A DNA stretch of 64,000 nucleotides from Pedobacter sp. MC2016-05. GTDB lineage: Bacteria; Bacteroidota; Bacteroidia; Sphingobacteriales; Sphingobacteriaceae. Each line of letters starts with the position of its first letter. Within the stretch, counting starts at the first letter, position 1. Position numbers and translations under genes: made by a program. The DNA is taken from contig NZ_JAPIVT010000001.1 in assembly GCF_026239735.1 (NCBI RefSeq), positions 648,925 through 712,924 of the forward strand, read 5' to 3'. Shown here piece by piece: positions 27,783-37,660 of the stretch. The notes beneath the pieces are model-generated. The model searched no databases, was not told where the DNA came from, and worked only from the letters and a program-made list of their open reading frames with translations.

Positions 27783-28868
27783 TTAAATGTTTACCGCTTC
27801 GCTTTCTGCGACTTCGACAGATTTAAAATTCCATTGCAAATCTTCACTTAGGTGATTCTTTTCCTGCAATGCATTTAATATTCTCAACCTCATAAACGGG
27901 GAGTTATGAAAATTAACGTTGTCGAATTCCATACTGACCAGCCCGTTGTAGATCTCCATGATGGTGTCCTCTAGATTGCAAAGGGGTTGAGCCTCTGGTG
28001 CCAGCTGTTCAAACAGAGAAAAATCTACTTTGTATGATCTTTCATCTGGTGTGGCATTTTTATTGATATCGATTTCCACGCCAGGGATGGCTAGTGCTAC
28101 TGCATTGGCCAGATCCACAACCTGGTAATTCCATCTACGGCTGCCTGCATTCACAGCCAGGAATTCACCACCACAATCTTTTTTTCTGTCGATTGCCCAA
28201 TTAATTGCTCTGGCCATATCCTTAATATGAATCAGAGGTCTCCATGGGCTTCCATCGCTTAAGATTTTTATTTTCCCAGAACTTACCGCCCCGGCAACAA
28301 AATCGTTTAAAACTAAATCAAGTCTAAGCCTTGAACTCATTCCGCACGCGGTTGCAAATCTTAAACAAGTGATAGTAAATTCATCGCTTGCCAGATCTTT
28401 TAGGTCATGTTCTGCGTAAACTTTAGATTTTGCATATGCGGTGAGTGGATTAAGCTTGGAAGTTTCAGTTTTTGCAGGACCATCAGCCTTCCCATACATG
28501 CTGCAGCTTGAGGCAAATACAAATGCATTTGCGCCAGCAGCTTTCGCAACTGTGGCTATTTTGATGGCAGCTTTATAGTTGATATCATAGGTCACTTCCT
28601 CATAGCGATTACCCATAGCATCATTGGAAATCGCAGCCAGGTAAATTACTTTATCTATCCCATCAAGAAGCTCAGCACCCAAGTCCCTTACATCTCCAAA
28701 AATTTGCTGATCCAATTGACTCTCTGGAAAAAACGCTGCGTTTGTGAGTGAGGATGCAAAATAGCCCATATCATAGCCGATTAATATAGCCTTTGGGTGA
28801 TTTTTACGCAGCAGGGTGATGACTTCCGGGCCGATGTAGCCCATGTTTCCGGTTATAAGTATTTTCAT
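27783..28868 (-). CDS. NAD-dependent epimerase/dehydratase-type SDR (CDP-sugar cassette)
   Basis: 361-residue extended SDR. The cofactor loop is ITGNMGYIGPEV (G-x2-G-x2-G pattern). The catalytic region has SSCSMYG and YAKSK (Tyr and Lys of YxxxK). The Asp-Glu pair that marks 4,6-dehydratases (TDEVYG) is absent, so an epimerase or reductase is more likely than a dehydratase. It is 12 nt upstream of the epimerase gene and 24 nt after rfbF. The substrate is presumably a CDP-hexose derivative. Confidence 0.78.
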   Translation of the reverse strand: MKILITGNMGYIGPEVITLLRKNHPKAILIGYDMGYFASSLTNAAFFPESQLDQQIFGDVRDLGAELLDGIDKVIYLAAISNDAMGNRYEEVTYDINYKAAIKIATVAKAAGANAFVFASSCSMYGKADGPAKTETSKLNPLTAYAKSKVYAEHDLKDLASDEFTITCLRFATACGMSSRLRLDLVLNDFVAGAVSSGKIKILSDGSPWRPLIHIKDMARAINWAIDRKKDCGGEFLAVNAGSRRWNYQVVDLANAVALAIPGVEIDINKNATPDERSYKVDFSLFEQLAPEAQPLCNLEDTIMEIYNGLVSMEFDNVNFHNSPFMRLRILNALQEKNHLSEDLQWNFKSVEVAESEAVNI

Positions 28869-28892
28869 TTTTATTTGCTTGGATAAGGGTTT

Positions 28893-29711
28893 CTATAATG
28901 CGCTGATTTCAGTGGAGGCAATTTTATGCATCAGGGATTCCCAATGCCATGGCGCAATTCCCTGTTGCCAAAGATCTTCCAAAACTGTTCGATCACGAAG
29001 GGTATCCATCGGTTGCCAGAATCCAGTGTGTTTATAGGCGGCTAGCTGACCATCCTTTGCCAGATTTTCCATGGCTTCTTTTTCCCACACCGAATTGTCA
29101 TCCTCGATGTAATCAAAGATTTCTGGTTCCAGTACAAAAAAGCCCCCATTGATCCACGGCATTTCTGAACCATTTGGTTTTTCCTGAAATGATCCGACCA
29201 AATCTTCACCCTCAGGTAAGTTGAATACTCCGAATCTTCCTGGTTGCTGAACAGCAGTCAGCGTGGCATATTTGCCATTTTTTCTATGTGTGTTGATGGA
29301 TTGAGTAATATCTACATCACTTAACCCATCGCCGTATGTCATGCAAAAAGTTTCGTTGTCAAGGTATTTTTCTACTCTTTTTAATCTGCCCCCAGTCATC
29401 GAGTTGTGGCCAGTATTTACCAATGTCACCTTCCAGGGTTCTGTCGCATTTTTATGGACTTCCATGGAATTGGTTTTCATGTTGAAGGTAACATCTGAAT
29501 TGTTAAGGCAGTAATTTGCGAAGTATTCTTTGATGACATGGCCTTTGTAACCACAACAAACAATAAAGTCATTTATGCCATGACATGAATATATTTTCAT
29601 GATATGCCATAAAATGGGCATTCCACCAATTTCCACCATGGGCTTGGGTTTAATACCACTCTCTTCGCTGATACGGGTTCCGAATCCACCCGCCATAATT
29701 ACTGCTTTCAT
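28893..29711 (-). CDS. rfbF: Glucose-1-phosphate cytidylyltransferase
   Basis: 272 residues, the usual length for RfbF. The nucleotidyltransferase signature is [25 protein letters not shown], followed by [63 protein letters not shown] and [19 protein letters not shown]. These are hallmark RfbF segments that distinguish it from dTDP-glucose synthases. It makes CDP-glucose from CTP and glucose-1-phosphate, the entry step to CDP-linked deoxysugars. It is the first gene of a four-gene minus-strand operon and is preceded by the shared promoter element at 29930. Confidence 0.94.
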   Translation of the reverse strand: MKAVIMAGGFGTRISEESGIKPKPMVEIGGMPILWHIMKIYSCHGINDFIVCCGYKGHVIKEYFANYCLNNSDVTFNMKTNSMEVHKNATEPWKVTLVNTGHNSMTGGRLKRVEKYLDNETFCMTYGDGLSDVDITQSINTHRKNGKYATLTAVQQPGRFGVFNLPEGEDLVGSFQEKPNGSEMPWINGGFFVLEPEIFDYIEDDNSVWEKEAMENLAKDGQLAAYKHTGFWQPMDTLRDRTVLEDLWQQGIAPWHWESLMHKIASTEISAL

Positions 29712-30501
29712 ACTTTATACTTGATTTTTTGACTGCTACTTTGAACCCCCTGCCATTTATTTTCTCTTAAGATCACAGGCATTCTTTATTTGGTTAGTTC
29801 TGGGTTTAGGTCGATTATTAAGTTTATGCTTGTATTGTTTTGCGTTCTTAAAACTTCTTGCAACACCCTAGAGGGTAATTATCAGGTTTTAGAACATAGT
29901 ACTAAATTATGCCAACGTCAGGGCCACGACAATAGCCCTTTAATACTAGAATGTGACAAAAAAACAAGGGCATTAATACCCTTAGTTGAGCGCTTACAAT
30001 ACTTCGGCAACCCCCTAGTAAATGACATTTAATTTATCATCGAGCAGCGATTAAAAACTTTTATGGCCGTAATTTTTCTGGGAATATTTTTATTTTCGTT
30101 TGGCTAATTTCTTTAAACCAAAATAATGGGCACATGAAATTAACTGATAGGTATGGGGTAATAAAATAGATCCTTTTTGCTAAGTGAGCAGTGCGTTTAT
30201 GATCGGGATATTAGTGGTCGGTGGTATTTTTCCTGGATAAGAGGGCTGTGTTAACTAATGAGGTCAGGCTGCATGATGGAAAAAGACACCTCGACGTAGT
30301 AGTAGAGACATATTAACTAAAGCCTTCCGTTGCAGAAAATGTTTATCAACATGGTGAGTTGTCTTTGGAGGCTAGCTGAATGAAGTAGCACTAATGAATG
30401 TTGCTCATAGCCCGCTAGAAATGGAGAAAATTTGTATGCGTGAGCCCGTCATTGCTTTTACTCACTGGTTGATCATGCTAGGATTTTTTTACTAAATGCA
30501 C
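29712..30501. other. Intergenic region with promoter element and possible relic coding
   Basis: About 790 bp. The right-hand part (about 30230-30400) carries an open stretch with coding-like composition broken by stops (for example NEVRLHDGKRHLDVVVETY, stop, LKPSVAENVYQHGELSLEAS), which may be a decayed gene I could not identify. The left part holds the leader and promoter of the CDP-sugar operon. A plus-strand frame at 29790-30032 runs through the promoter element and is not called. Confidence 0.4.
29902..29950 (-). promoter_or_regulatory. Shared polysaccharide promoter element, copy 3 (upstream of rfbF)
   Basis: On the minus strand, CTAGTATTA then AAGGGCTATTG end at 29930. Exactly 20 nt later comes TAATTTAG (29909 to 29902), in -7 position. 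The element is 19/21 identical to copy 1. The predicted leader to the rfbF start is long, about 185 nt. Confidence 0.62.
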
Positions 30502-31629
30502 TTAGCTTGCCTGTAAGGTTGATTTCTCAGCCGCTTTTAAGCCAGTTGGCAATGGTCGGCCTAAAACTTCGAAGAAACTTCTGGCTATACTGGAAGTTAA
30601 AAGCAATAGATTGTATTTCTCATCCACAAACTTTCTGCCTTTCAATCCCATTTCCTTTGCGATTTCCGGGTTTTCTGTCAGGTAATTGATCGCTTTGGTC
30701 CATCCTTCCACGTCATTATATTTAACTTTAATGCCAAAGCCCTCTTTCTCTACATCAAATGGAAAGTAAGGATTATCTGAGGTTATAATTGCGGTTTTGA
30801 GCGCCATTGCCTCCACTAAGGAAGTCAGGCCAACGGTATAGTTGTGCTCATTACAGGATACTACTGCGCATAGGCTGTTGTAAACTTCATTTGCCAAAAA
30901 CCTATTGGAGTTTTTGGTGTCAACTAGGGTGAAATCTACGTTCGGATACCGCTTGGCATAATCCATCAATAATTTTTCATTGTTCATCTTTCCGTGAACT
31001 TTGGTAGTATATATTATTAGGTTGCTTTGAGGCAACCTGGAGAAAGCATGAATAAGGGTAGGGAAATCACGATTTTCTCTTCCTGTAGAACAAAAGGTAG
31101 TATTAAGGGGCTTTTCCTTACCCATCATAATCTGATCAAAATACTCTGCATCCGGACCCCATTGTATCTGCATCATTTTGTTTTTTTCTATCAGGTTTGC
31201 ACGCTGGCTTTCTTCGATATGTTTAGTGGTAAACATCGGGATTTTATCAAAGCCACTGTAATATAGTTTAAGTAATCGATTGATTAGTGGTTTGCTGGCA
31301 GGCTTGATTGCCCTGTGGTGCCACACTACAATAGGTTTTCGAAACAATCCCAGACTTCTGAGTAATACCACAAGTTCAAGCCCATATGGAGTGCTTCCGT
31401 AAATTAAATCGAATGATTCACTTTGGAAAATAACTTGTATAGCAACCTTAATGGCTAAAATTATTCTATTTCCCAAATAAGAATTTTCAAGATAAGAAAC
31501 CTTTATACCGAATTCTTCCATTCCCAATACACCATTGAAGAAGTGACCCGGTAGCGCGTTCGTTTCTGTTTTTTTTAAAAAACGATGATAGTATAAAATT
31601 TTCATAACATCAAAATCGGAGATAAGCAT
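30502..31629 (-). CDS. Family 4 glycosyltransferase
   Basis: 375 residues. The ATG at 31605 (MKILYYHRF) is a plausible alternative start, since the first eight residues are atypical. GT-B fold: DLIYGSTPYGLELV in the first domain, then VVWHHRAIKP, and a donor-binding segment NYTVGLTSLVEAMALKTAIITSDN with the E-x7-type motif near residue 275. No signal peptide. It is monocistronic, on the minus strand, divergent from cluster 2. It probably supplies a sugar to one of the two polymers; which one is unclear. Confidence 0.8.
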   Translation of the reverse strand: MLISDFDVMKILYYHRFLKKTETNALPGHFFNGVLGMEEFGIKVSYLENSYLGNRIILAIKVAIQVIFQSESFDLIYGSTPYGLELVVLLRSLGLFRKPIVVWHHRAIKPASKPLINRLLKLYYSGFDKIPMFTTKHIEESQRANLIEKNKMMQIQWGPDAEYFDQIMMGKEKPLNTTFCSTGRENRDFPTLIHAFSRLPQSNLIIYTTKVHGKMNNEKLLMDYAKRYPNVDFTLVDTKNSNRFLANEVYNSLCAVVSCNEHNYTVGLTSLVEAMALKTAIITSDNPYFPFDVEKEGFGIKVKYNDVEGWTKAINYLTENPEIAKEMGLKGRKFVDEKYNLLLLTSSIARSFFEVLGRPLPTGLKAAEKSTLQAS

Positions 31630-32231
31630 TGCCTGGTATAAGGGGTGGTAAAGCCGCTAAAATATTTTTCATCAGATATTTGGTTGAGTTAACGTTTGGA
31701 GAATGAGCGTATTTTTTTCAAGAGAAAGCGCAGGATCATTTAGGGTATATATTAAAACATTTATTTTTTGGCAACGAAATAACTGTTTTCAATTCTTAAG
31801 TTTCAATAGGACAAATATATAGTAAACCAAACTTGCCCGCAAGGATTCTATGCGATTAAGCTGATACAGTCAACCTTTTGGCAAGAAAACGATTTTCCAG
31901 GGTGAGTTATTTTTTGATTTTATAGAGGAAGGTTAAATTGTGGAGCGTCGCAAAGTCATTTAGGGCCAATATGTGGCCTTAATGTATCCTAGAAGAATAA
32001 TAGCGACCTTATGAACTTCGAATTGAGGCCTGAAAACGAATTATTCTATAAATAAATCACACTTTCTAATGCCGTTCTAATGTGTTTTTTGGTGTAGTAT
32101 TTATAATACTTTTTTGCTCTAAATTGTAATCATAGCCCTTTGGGGCTATTGATTTTACAACGCCAATGATGGACTTTCGTAACGGTGATTTTTATGCACC
32201 AAACATCTTTCACATTTATAACTCCTAATTT
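31630..32231. other. Intergenic region upstream of cluster 2
   Basis: About 600 bp between divergent genes. It contains the best copy of the shared promoter element (32131-32179). Further upstream, around 31962-31982, AGGGCCA and TGGCCTT form a related but weaker inverted repeat without a -7 element at the right distance. No gene was recognised. Confidence 0.55.
32131..32179 (+). promoter_or_regulatory. Shared polysaccharide promoter element, copy 4 (cluster 2 promoter, full inverted repeat)
   Basis: ATAGCCC (32132-32138), a 4 nt spacer and GGGCTAT (32143-32149) form a perfect 7 bp inverted repeat ending in TTG at 32151. GACTTTCG lies at 32172-32179, exactly 20 nt after the TTG. Expected transcription start is near 32186, giving a leader of about 45 nt before the wza gene at 32232. 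It is 20/21 identical to copy 5 on the other strand. Confidence 0.68.
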
Positions 32232-32984
32232 ATGAATAAGTATTATTTCTTATTGATTTCCGCCATGATTTTACTCATGAGCTCTTGCGGATCATATAAA
32301 AACATCCCCTACTATCAAGATCTTGAAAGAAATGGGCCGACCGTCGATCAGGTAAAAAATTATTCCCCATTGACCATTAGACCGAACGACATCTTAGCGA
32401 TTAAGGTGAGTAGCAGAACCCCAGAGTCGTCATCCATTTTCAGTTATGAGCCTAATAATCAACAAAACGCTATTCCAGGTTATCAGGTAGATACCAAGGG
32501 TAATGTTCATCTTCCTGTGATTGGAACATTAAAAGTCGAAGGGCTGACAACCACTGAGCTTCAGGAAAAGATGAATGTCGCACTTTTAAAGTTCTATAAT
32601 GATCCGGTAGTCAATGTTCGTATCCTTAATTTTAAGGTAAGTGTATATGGCGATGTGGAGCGACCGAACGTCTATACCCTGCAGAACGAACGAACCACCA
32701 TTACCCAGGCTTTGAGTTTAGCGGGTGATTTAAATATCACAGCGATGAGAAAAAGCATCATTTTGGTGCGGGAGGAAGATGGAAAAAGACAGTTTATTCC
32801 CATCGACCTGACCTCAAAAAAGGTTTTCGAATCTCCATATTATTATGTCCGGAACAACGATGAAATATACGTGCAGCCAGATCGTACAAAATACGCAACC
32901 GTCGACCGGGGATATAGAACAGCTACGCTTGTTTTGTCCGGACTCTCTATTATAGCAATTGTTCTCTCTAATATATACAGGTAG
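32232..32984 (+). CDS. Polysaccharide export outer-membrane lipoprotein (Wza/OPX), cluster 2
   Basis: 250 residues with lipoprotein signal MNKYYFLLISAMILLMSSC (Cys19). The Poly_export domain has TIRPNDILAIKVSSRTPE and GNVHLPVIGTLKVEGLTT. The SLBB part is FKVSVYGDVERPNVYTLQNERTTITQALSLAGD. A hydrophobic C-terminal helix ends the protein. It is related to, but clearly diverged from, the exporter at 10490, so the two clusters are not a recent duplication. It is followed after 6 nt by its Wzc partner and preceded by promoter copy 4. Confidence 0.94.
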   Translation: MNKYYFLLISAMILLMSSCGSYKNIPYYQDLERNGPTVDQVKNYSPLTIRPNDILAIKVSSRTPESSSIFSYEPNNQQNAIPGYQVDTKGNVHLPVIGTLKVEGLTTTELQEKMNVALLKFYNDPVVNVRILNFKVSVYGDVERPNVYTLQNERTTITQALSLAGDLNITAMRKSIILVREEDGKRQFIPIDLTSKKVFESPYYYVRNNDEIYVQPDRTKYATVDRGYRTATLVLSGLSIIAIVLSNIYR

Positions 32985-32990
32985 GCAATT

Positions 32991-35375
32991 ATGAGTACAC
33001 AACAAGCCCAGTTCGCACCAATGATGTTGGGTGAACGATCAAAAAAAACCGAAAACTGGAAGGTTGTATTAAATAGATATATTTTTCACTGGCCGTTGTT
33101 TTTAATTTCAATCCTGCTCACTATCGGTCTTGCTTTCATTTATCTGAAAAGGTATAAGCCAGTCTATGATGTTAAAGCAACGATCATTGTAAAGGATAAC
33201 AGCAAACAGAGTAGTGGAAAGAATGACCTGCTGGATGAAATTGGTATCTCCAACTCTCCTGATCTGATTGAAAACGAAATCAAGGTTTTAAAATCAAAGC
33301 AGCTGCTCAGCAGAATTGTGGATGACCTCCAGCTTTGGGTAACCTATTACCAGAAAGAGGGATTAATTACGAAAAATGATGCATTGACCTCTACGGATAT
33401 GTATCTGGAGAGTCCGGTTAAATTCGTGTTGACGAGTGTTAAGGGCAATCTCAACAATCAAGGTATAAAGATTAAATTGATTGATAATAATCATTTTGAA
33501 CTAATTTCCAAGGATGGAAAGTCAACTGCCCTTTCATTTCACCAGGAATATCACGATAAATTTGGCAACTGGAAACTCGTTCCAACTCAAAAGTTAAAAG
33601 CATCCAAGGGCAAAACACTTGTCATTTCTCTTACAGATCCTGGGACCAAAGCCTTGGATTTGCAAAAGGGAATAGAGGCAAGCCTGTCCAGCAAACTGGG
33701 AACATCTATTGACTTAGCTGTATCTGATGTGAATGAGCAGAGGGGAAAAGATATTCTCAATGCTGTCATCGCAAATTATTATTCTGCAGCAACGACGGGT
33801 AAGAACTCTGAGCTAAAGCAAACGCTTGAGTTTTTAGACCAACGGTTGGCCTCGCTTACAAACGAACTTTCTACAGCAGAAAAAGGTATAGAAGGTTTTA
33901 AGAGCAGTAAAGGTTTAACCGATATCAGTTCCCAGTCTGAGATCAGTTTGCAAAATCTCCAGGCCAACGATTCGAAGCTGAATGAAATCAACCTTCAGCT
34001 GAATGTGATCAATGGAGTTGAGCAGTATGTAAATTCATCCCGTGAGGGAAATAAGATTCCATCAACAATCGGAATAAATGATGCGACCCTGTCTAGCGCT
34101 GTTGAACGCTTAAGTGTGATTCAACTTGAACATGATAAGATGGCCGCCAATATGCCTGAAACAAATCCTGAATTTGACCCCATCAACAGACAGCTCAAAA
34201 CAACCAAAGGCGTTATTCAAGAAAGTGTAAGAAACATCAAACAAAATTTGCTTAGTGCCAGAAATAAACTCCAGTCATATAACAATCAATTTGAAGCCTC
34301 TATTCGGGATATCCCTACAGAAGAGCGTCAGTTGTTAAACATCAAAAGGCAACAGTTAAGTAAGGAAAATACTTACACCTATCTCCTTCAAAAAAGAGAG
34401 GAAGCCGCAGTAAAATACGCTTCCAATCTCTCCAATAGCAGAATTGTGGATGATGCTTATGCGGAGACGCCAAAAAACAAAAAACCTTTTGTTTTTCTAT
34501 TGTCATTGGTATTTATGGTTGCAATGCCGGTAGGATTGATCTACGGACGAAATGCATTGTCAGATAAAATTCTGGTTGCAGAAGACATTACCAAAATTGC
34601 TGATGTTAAAATTGTTGGAGAGATTCCCTATCAGGGGGGAAAGGATCCCATTGCCATTAACAGGACTACCGTTAATGCGGTCAGTGAGCAGCTCCGGGCA
34701 TTAAGGATTAAATTATATTACCTGCATAATAGGAAAGAGACTGGCAGGGTAACTTTGGTAACCTCCAGTGTATCAAAGGAGGGTAAGAGTTTTACGACTG
34801 TAAATCTTGCTGCAACGCTTTCCCTTGCGCAGAAAAGAACTGTTGTGCTTGAGCTTGATATGAGAAAACCTAAAATTGCGAAGTATTTTAGGTTATCGAA
34901 TGAGAAAAAAGGCGTAACAGATTATTTAAATAACAATGCCAGTGTTGATGAGATTATACAAAATAGTGGCATTAACAAATTCTTAGACGTTATCCCTTGT
35001 GGACAGATCGTAGATAACCCATCGGAACTGCTTGAAACCAGGCAGTTAAAGGATCTGATCACAAAACTGGCTGCAATCTATGATGATGTGATTATTGACA
35101 GTCCACCGGTTCATTTGGTGCCGGATGCAATATTACTTTCAAATCTAGTTGACGTAACGCTTTATGTCGTTAGACAAGGATTTACCGGCAAATCAGAAAT
35201 GGATTTTCTCAAATCGCTGAAGGAGGAAAATCACCTGAGAAACCCATATGTAGTGTTCAATTCAATTGAAAGAGTAAAACACGGTTATGGATACAGTTAT
35301 GATGAATCCTATTATAGCAATGCTAAAAAGAGTATTGTGTCCCAAGTTTTTAGTGATTTTAGAAATAGGTTTTAA
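32991..35375 (+). CDS. Polysaccharide co-polymerase / tyrosine autokinase (Wzc-like BY-kinase), cluster 2
   Basis: 794 residues. N-terminal Wzz domain with a helix near 35-52 (HWPLFLISILLTIGLAFIYL), a long periplasmic, partly coiled-coil region, and a second helix near 500-520. The kinase domain has Walker A SSVSKEGKSF (about 595), Walker A' VLELDMRKP and Walker B DVIIDSPP (about 697). The C-terminal tyrosines (HGYGYSYDESYYSNAKK) are the expected phosphorylation cluster, fewer than in the cluster 1 kinase. It controls polymer length and export with the upstream Wza. Confidence 0.94.
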   Translation: MSTQQAQFAPMMLGERSKKTENWKVVLNRYIFHWPLFLISILLTIGLAFIYLKRYKPVYDVKATIIVKDNSKQSSGKNDLLDEIGISNSPDLIENEIKVLKSKQLLSRIVDDLQLWVTYYQKEGLITKNDALTSTDMYLESPVKFVLTSVKGNLNNQGIKIKLIDNNHFELISKDGKSTALSFHQEYHDKFGNWKLVPTQKLKASKGKTLVISLTDPGTKALDLQKGIEASLSSKLGTSIDLAVSDVNEQRGKDILNAVIANYYSAATTGKNSELKQTLEFLDQRLASLTNELSTAEKGIEGFKSSKGLTDISSQSEISLQNLQANDSKLNEINLQLNVINGVEQYVNSSREGNKIPSTIGINDATLSSAVERLSVIQLEHDKMAANMPETNPEFDPINRQLKTTKGVIQESVRNIKQNLLSARNKLQSYNNQFEASIRDIPTEERQLLNIKRQQLSKENTYTYLLQKREEAAVKYASNLSNSRIVDDAYAETPKNKKPFVFLLSLVFMVAMPVGLIYGRNALSDKILVAEDITKIADVKIVGEIPYQGGKDPIAINRTTVNAVSEQLRALRIKLYYLHNRKETGRVTLVTSSVSKEGKSFTTVNLAATLSLAQKRTVVLELDMRKPKIAKYFRLSNEKKGVTDYLNNNASVDEIIQNSGINKFLDVIPCGQIVDNPSELLETRQLKDLITKLAAIYDDVIIDSPPVHLVPDAILLSNLVDVTLYVVRQGFTGKSEMDFLKSLKEENHLRNPYVVFNSIERVKHGYGYSYDESYYSNAKKSIVSQVFSDFRNRF

Positions 35376-35420
35376 GCCGAAAGTCCTTAAAAAATTAGTA
35401 AACCAAACTCAAGTAAGATC

Positions 35421-36350
35421 ATGTTATTTAAAGGCGCATATAAATTAAGTGAACATCCCCAGATTATAGGTATTCAGGATTATGAAGCCCTGGAACAGCT
35501 CGCTAAAAACAAAAACAGCGAAGATTTGATTGCATTCGTCCATTTGACATGGAACCATGCAAAACTTTATAAGATGGTTGAGAAGAAACTATTTTTCAGG
35601 AAGCTTAAGAAATTGGGTGTGCAACCCATTATGATGTGCAATTCTTCATCTGAGGACCGCTATCGGAGCATTTTTCAAATTCCTGGGATGAAGTGTCCAA
35701 TCTATGTATATCTTAATGACAAGGATTATTTCGTTGAAAATGTGGAAAAGCGGTTCGACGCTATTTATGCCGCGCAGATTATTCCTTTCAAGAGGATTGG
35801 CCTGGCGCGAGAAATTGAAAATTTATATATCTTAACCTATACCCAAGGGGCAGGTGAGAGAGAAAACGACCTCTATGCTGCCTATCCCGAAATGAAACAT
35901 GCGGATTTCAATAGAAACTGGAAAAATGTATCAGAAAAAAACAGGCTTTTCAATGAATCACGGGTGGGATTATGTCTTTCAAAAGAGGAGGGTCCAATGT
36001 TAGCAAGTTTGGAGTATATGCTCTCTGGGATTCCTGTGGTCAGTACCAAAAGCACTGGCGGCAGATCTGAATATTATGATCCTGAGTACACTGCAATTGT
36101 GGATGATAATCCCAGGGCAATTAAAATAGGTGTGGAAAATATGATTCAGCGGCAGATCGATCCAAAATATATCAGGGAAAAGACCCTGTTGAAATTGAAC
36201 AAGGATCGTGAAAATTATGTTGAAACCATTGTCGCGCTACATAAAAAGCACTCCGGTGAACAACTATCTGGAGCTGATCTGATGAAATCCTTGTTTACCA
36301 ATCCCCTTGATCGGTTCGCTGCGATAGATTCACTAATGGCGCATGGGTAG
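35421..36350 (+). CDS. Glycosyltransferase (GT-B type), cluster 2
   Basis: 309 residues. The C-terminal half has EEGPMLASLEYMLSGIPVVSTKSTGG, the donor-binding helix of GT1/GT4 enzymes. The N-terminal domain is shorter than in typical GT4 proteins. No membrane segment or signal peptide. It sits after the BY-kinase gene and overlaps the start of the flippase gene by 8 nt, so it belongs to the same operon. Specificity is unknown. Confidence 0.72.
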   Translation: MLFKGAYKLSEHPQIIGIQDYEALEQLAKNKNSEDLIAFVHLTWNHAKLYKMVEKKLFFRKLKKLGVQPIMMCNSSSEDRYRSIFQIPGMKCPIYVYLNDKDYFVENVEKRFDAIYAAQIIPFKRIGLAREIENLYILTYTQGAGERENDLYAAYPEMKHADFNRNWKNVSEKNRLFNESRVGLCLSKEEGPMLASLEYMLSGIPVVSTKSTGGRSEYYDPEYTAIVDDNPRAIKIGVENMIQRQIDPKYIREKTLLKLNKDRENYVETIVALHKKHSGEQLSGADLMKSLFTNPLDRFAAIDSLMAHG

Positions 36351-37653
36351 GACAGGGTCTATGATAAATTTAAAAAGTGCATTGAAATTCGACACATTCA
36401 AAAGAGCCGAAATTCAATCGAAATTACGGACTACCGGTGTATATCTGCTTGTTCCTATTGTTAATTTTAGCGTTTCGATATTTACCTCTCCCTTATTTGC
36501 CAAGTATCTGACGGCTGAAGAGTTTGGTTATTTTGGTTACTATACCTCATTGGTAGGATTTATAAATATTTTCTTTAGTCTTTCTTTCACCACCTATTAC
36601 ATGTCTGTTTATTACGCAGAGCAGGATAGGAAAAAGGTTTTGGTAACTCTGACTTCAGCCTTAGTGCTGTGGAATATTGTATTTCTTCCCCTGGTTTACG
36701 GGGGGGTAGTGCTTTTCTTAAAATTGTCAAATTCACAGGTTCCCTTGTATCCATTTGCGCTATTGACTTTTGTCGCCGGATCGATTGGGGTGTACAAAAA
36801 TTTTCTGCAGATCAACTATAGGCTTGGCGGAAAACCGCTTTCCTATTTTTTCATTGTATCAGGATACAGGATTCTCTCGACATTTCTGGGGCTTTATTTA
36901 ATTATTGAAATGGACATGAACCTAGCAGGAAGAATGCTAGGTCTTTTAATCATAGAGGTAGCCTTTTGTCTGCTTTCTTTGATTCATATCTATAAAGGGC
37001 TGAGCTTTCATATTGACAAGAAGATCTTAAGAAGTGCTTTAAAGGTGATTCTGCCGCTGCTTCCTGCCTCCTTACTCTATATACCCATCATTGGGTTTGA
37101 TAATATCGTTTTGGAAAGACTGGGCGCCCCGAAAGAAATGGGATTATACAATATCGGCAAGGGTATCTCTACTTATGTGTATACGGCGTTGTTTCCATTT
37201 TTTCAAACCTTTGAGCCCAATATCTACAAATATGCGAGTCAGAAAAACGTAACCCAGCTCAAGAATACTTCCCTACTACTGGTCGGTATAGTCATATTAA
37301 GCATCATCACCTTTTGGATAATCTCACCGATGGCCATTAATTTCTTAACTGACGGCAGGTATCCGGGAGCCGTATTTTATGCGAATATTCTTGTGATCAC
37401 TAGCGGTCTGATGATTATATTTTCAATATTCGATGCCATTATCAATGCGCTTCAAGCTACAAAGCTACACTTGTTTATCAACGGCACTACAGCAGCATTT
37501 TGTATTGTGGCATATTTTATTGGAAGCATCTATTTTAAACAGGTCGGCGTGGCGCTTGCATCTGTGGTATCCTATTTATTCCTGATCATTCTGCAGGGCA
37601 TTTTTATCGTAAAGAAGTTTAGGAACTTTAAACCAGTATTATTGAATCAATAA
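36343..37653 (+). CDS. Wzx-like polysaccharide flippase, cluster 2
   Basis: 436 residues with about 12 hydrophobic helices, of the MATE/RfbX-type flippase family. The N-terminal region has NFSVSIFTSPLFAKYLTAEEFGYFGYY, a typical first-helix and loop sequence of Wzx proteins (the ylt-x-EEFG motif). It moves lipid-linked repeat units across the inner membrane. An ATG at 36361 (MINLKS) is an alternative start that would remove the overlap with the preceding gene. Confidence 0.88.
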   Translation: MGRTGSMINLKSALKFDTFKRAEIQSKLRTTGVYLLVPIVNFSVSIFTSPLFAKYLTAEEFGYFGYYTSLVGFINIFFSLSFTTYYMSVYYAEQDRKKVLVTLTSALVLWNIVFLPLVYGGVVLFLKLSNSQVPLYPFALLTFVAGSIGVYKNFLQINYRLGGKPLSYFFIVSGYRILSTFLGLYLIIEMDMNLAGRMLGLLIIEVAFCLLSLIHIYKGLSFHIDKKILRSALKVILPLLPASLLYIPIIGFDNIVLERLGAPKEMGLYNIGKGISTYVYTALFPFFQTFEPNIYKYASQKNVTQLKNTSLLLVGIVILSIITFWIISPMAINFLTDGRYPGAVFYANILVITSGLMIIFSIFDAIINALQATKLHLFINGTTAAFCIVAYFIGSIYFKQVGVALASVVSYLFLIILQGIFIVKKFRNFKPVLLNQ

Positions 37654-37660
37654 GTAAATT

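Noticed and set aside
29790..30032. 80-codon plus-strand frame with a lipoprotein-like start
   Set aside because: It runs across the promoter element of the rfbF operon on the opposite strand and shows no family resemblance.
31962..31982. AGGGCCA / TGGCCTT inverted repeat as another copy of the shared element
   Set aside because: No TTG with a -7 element at the required spacing in either direction.
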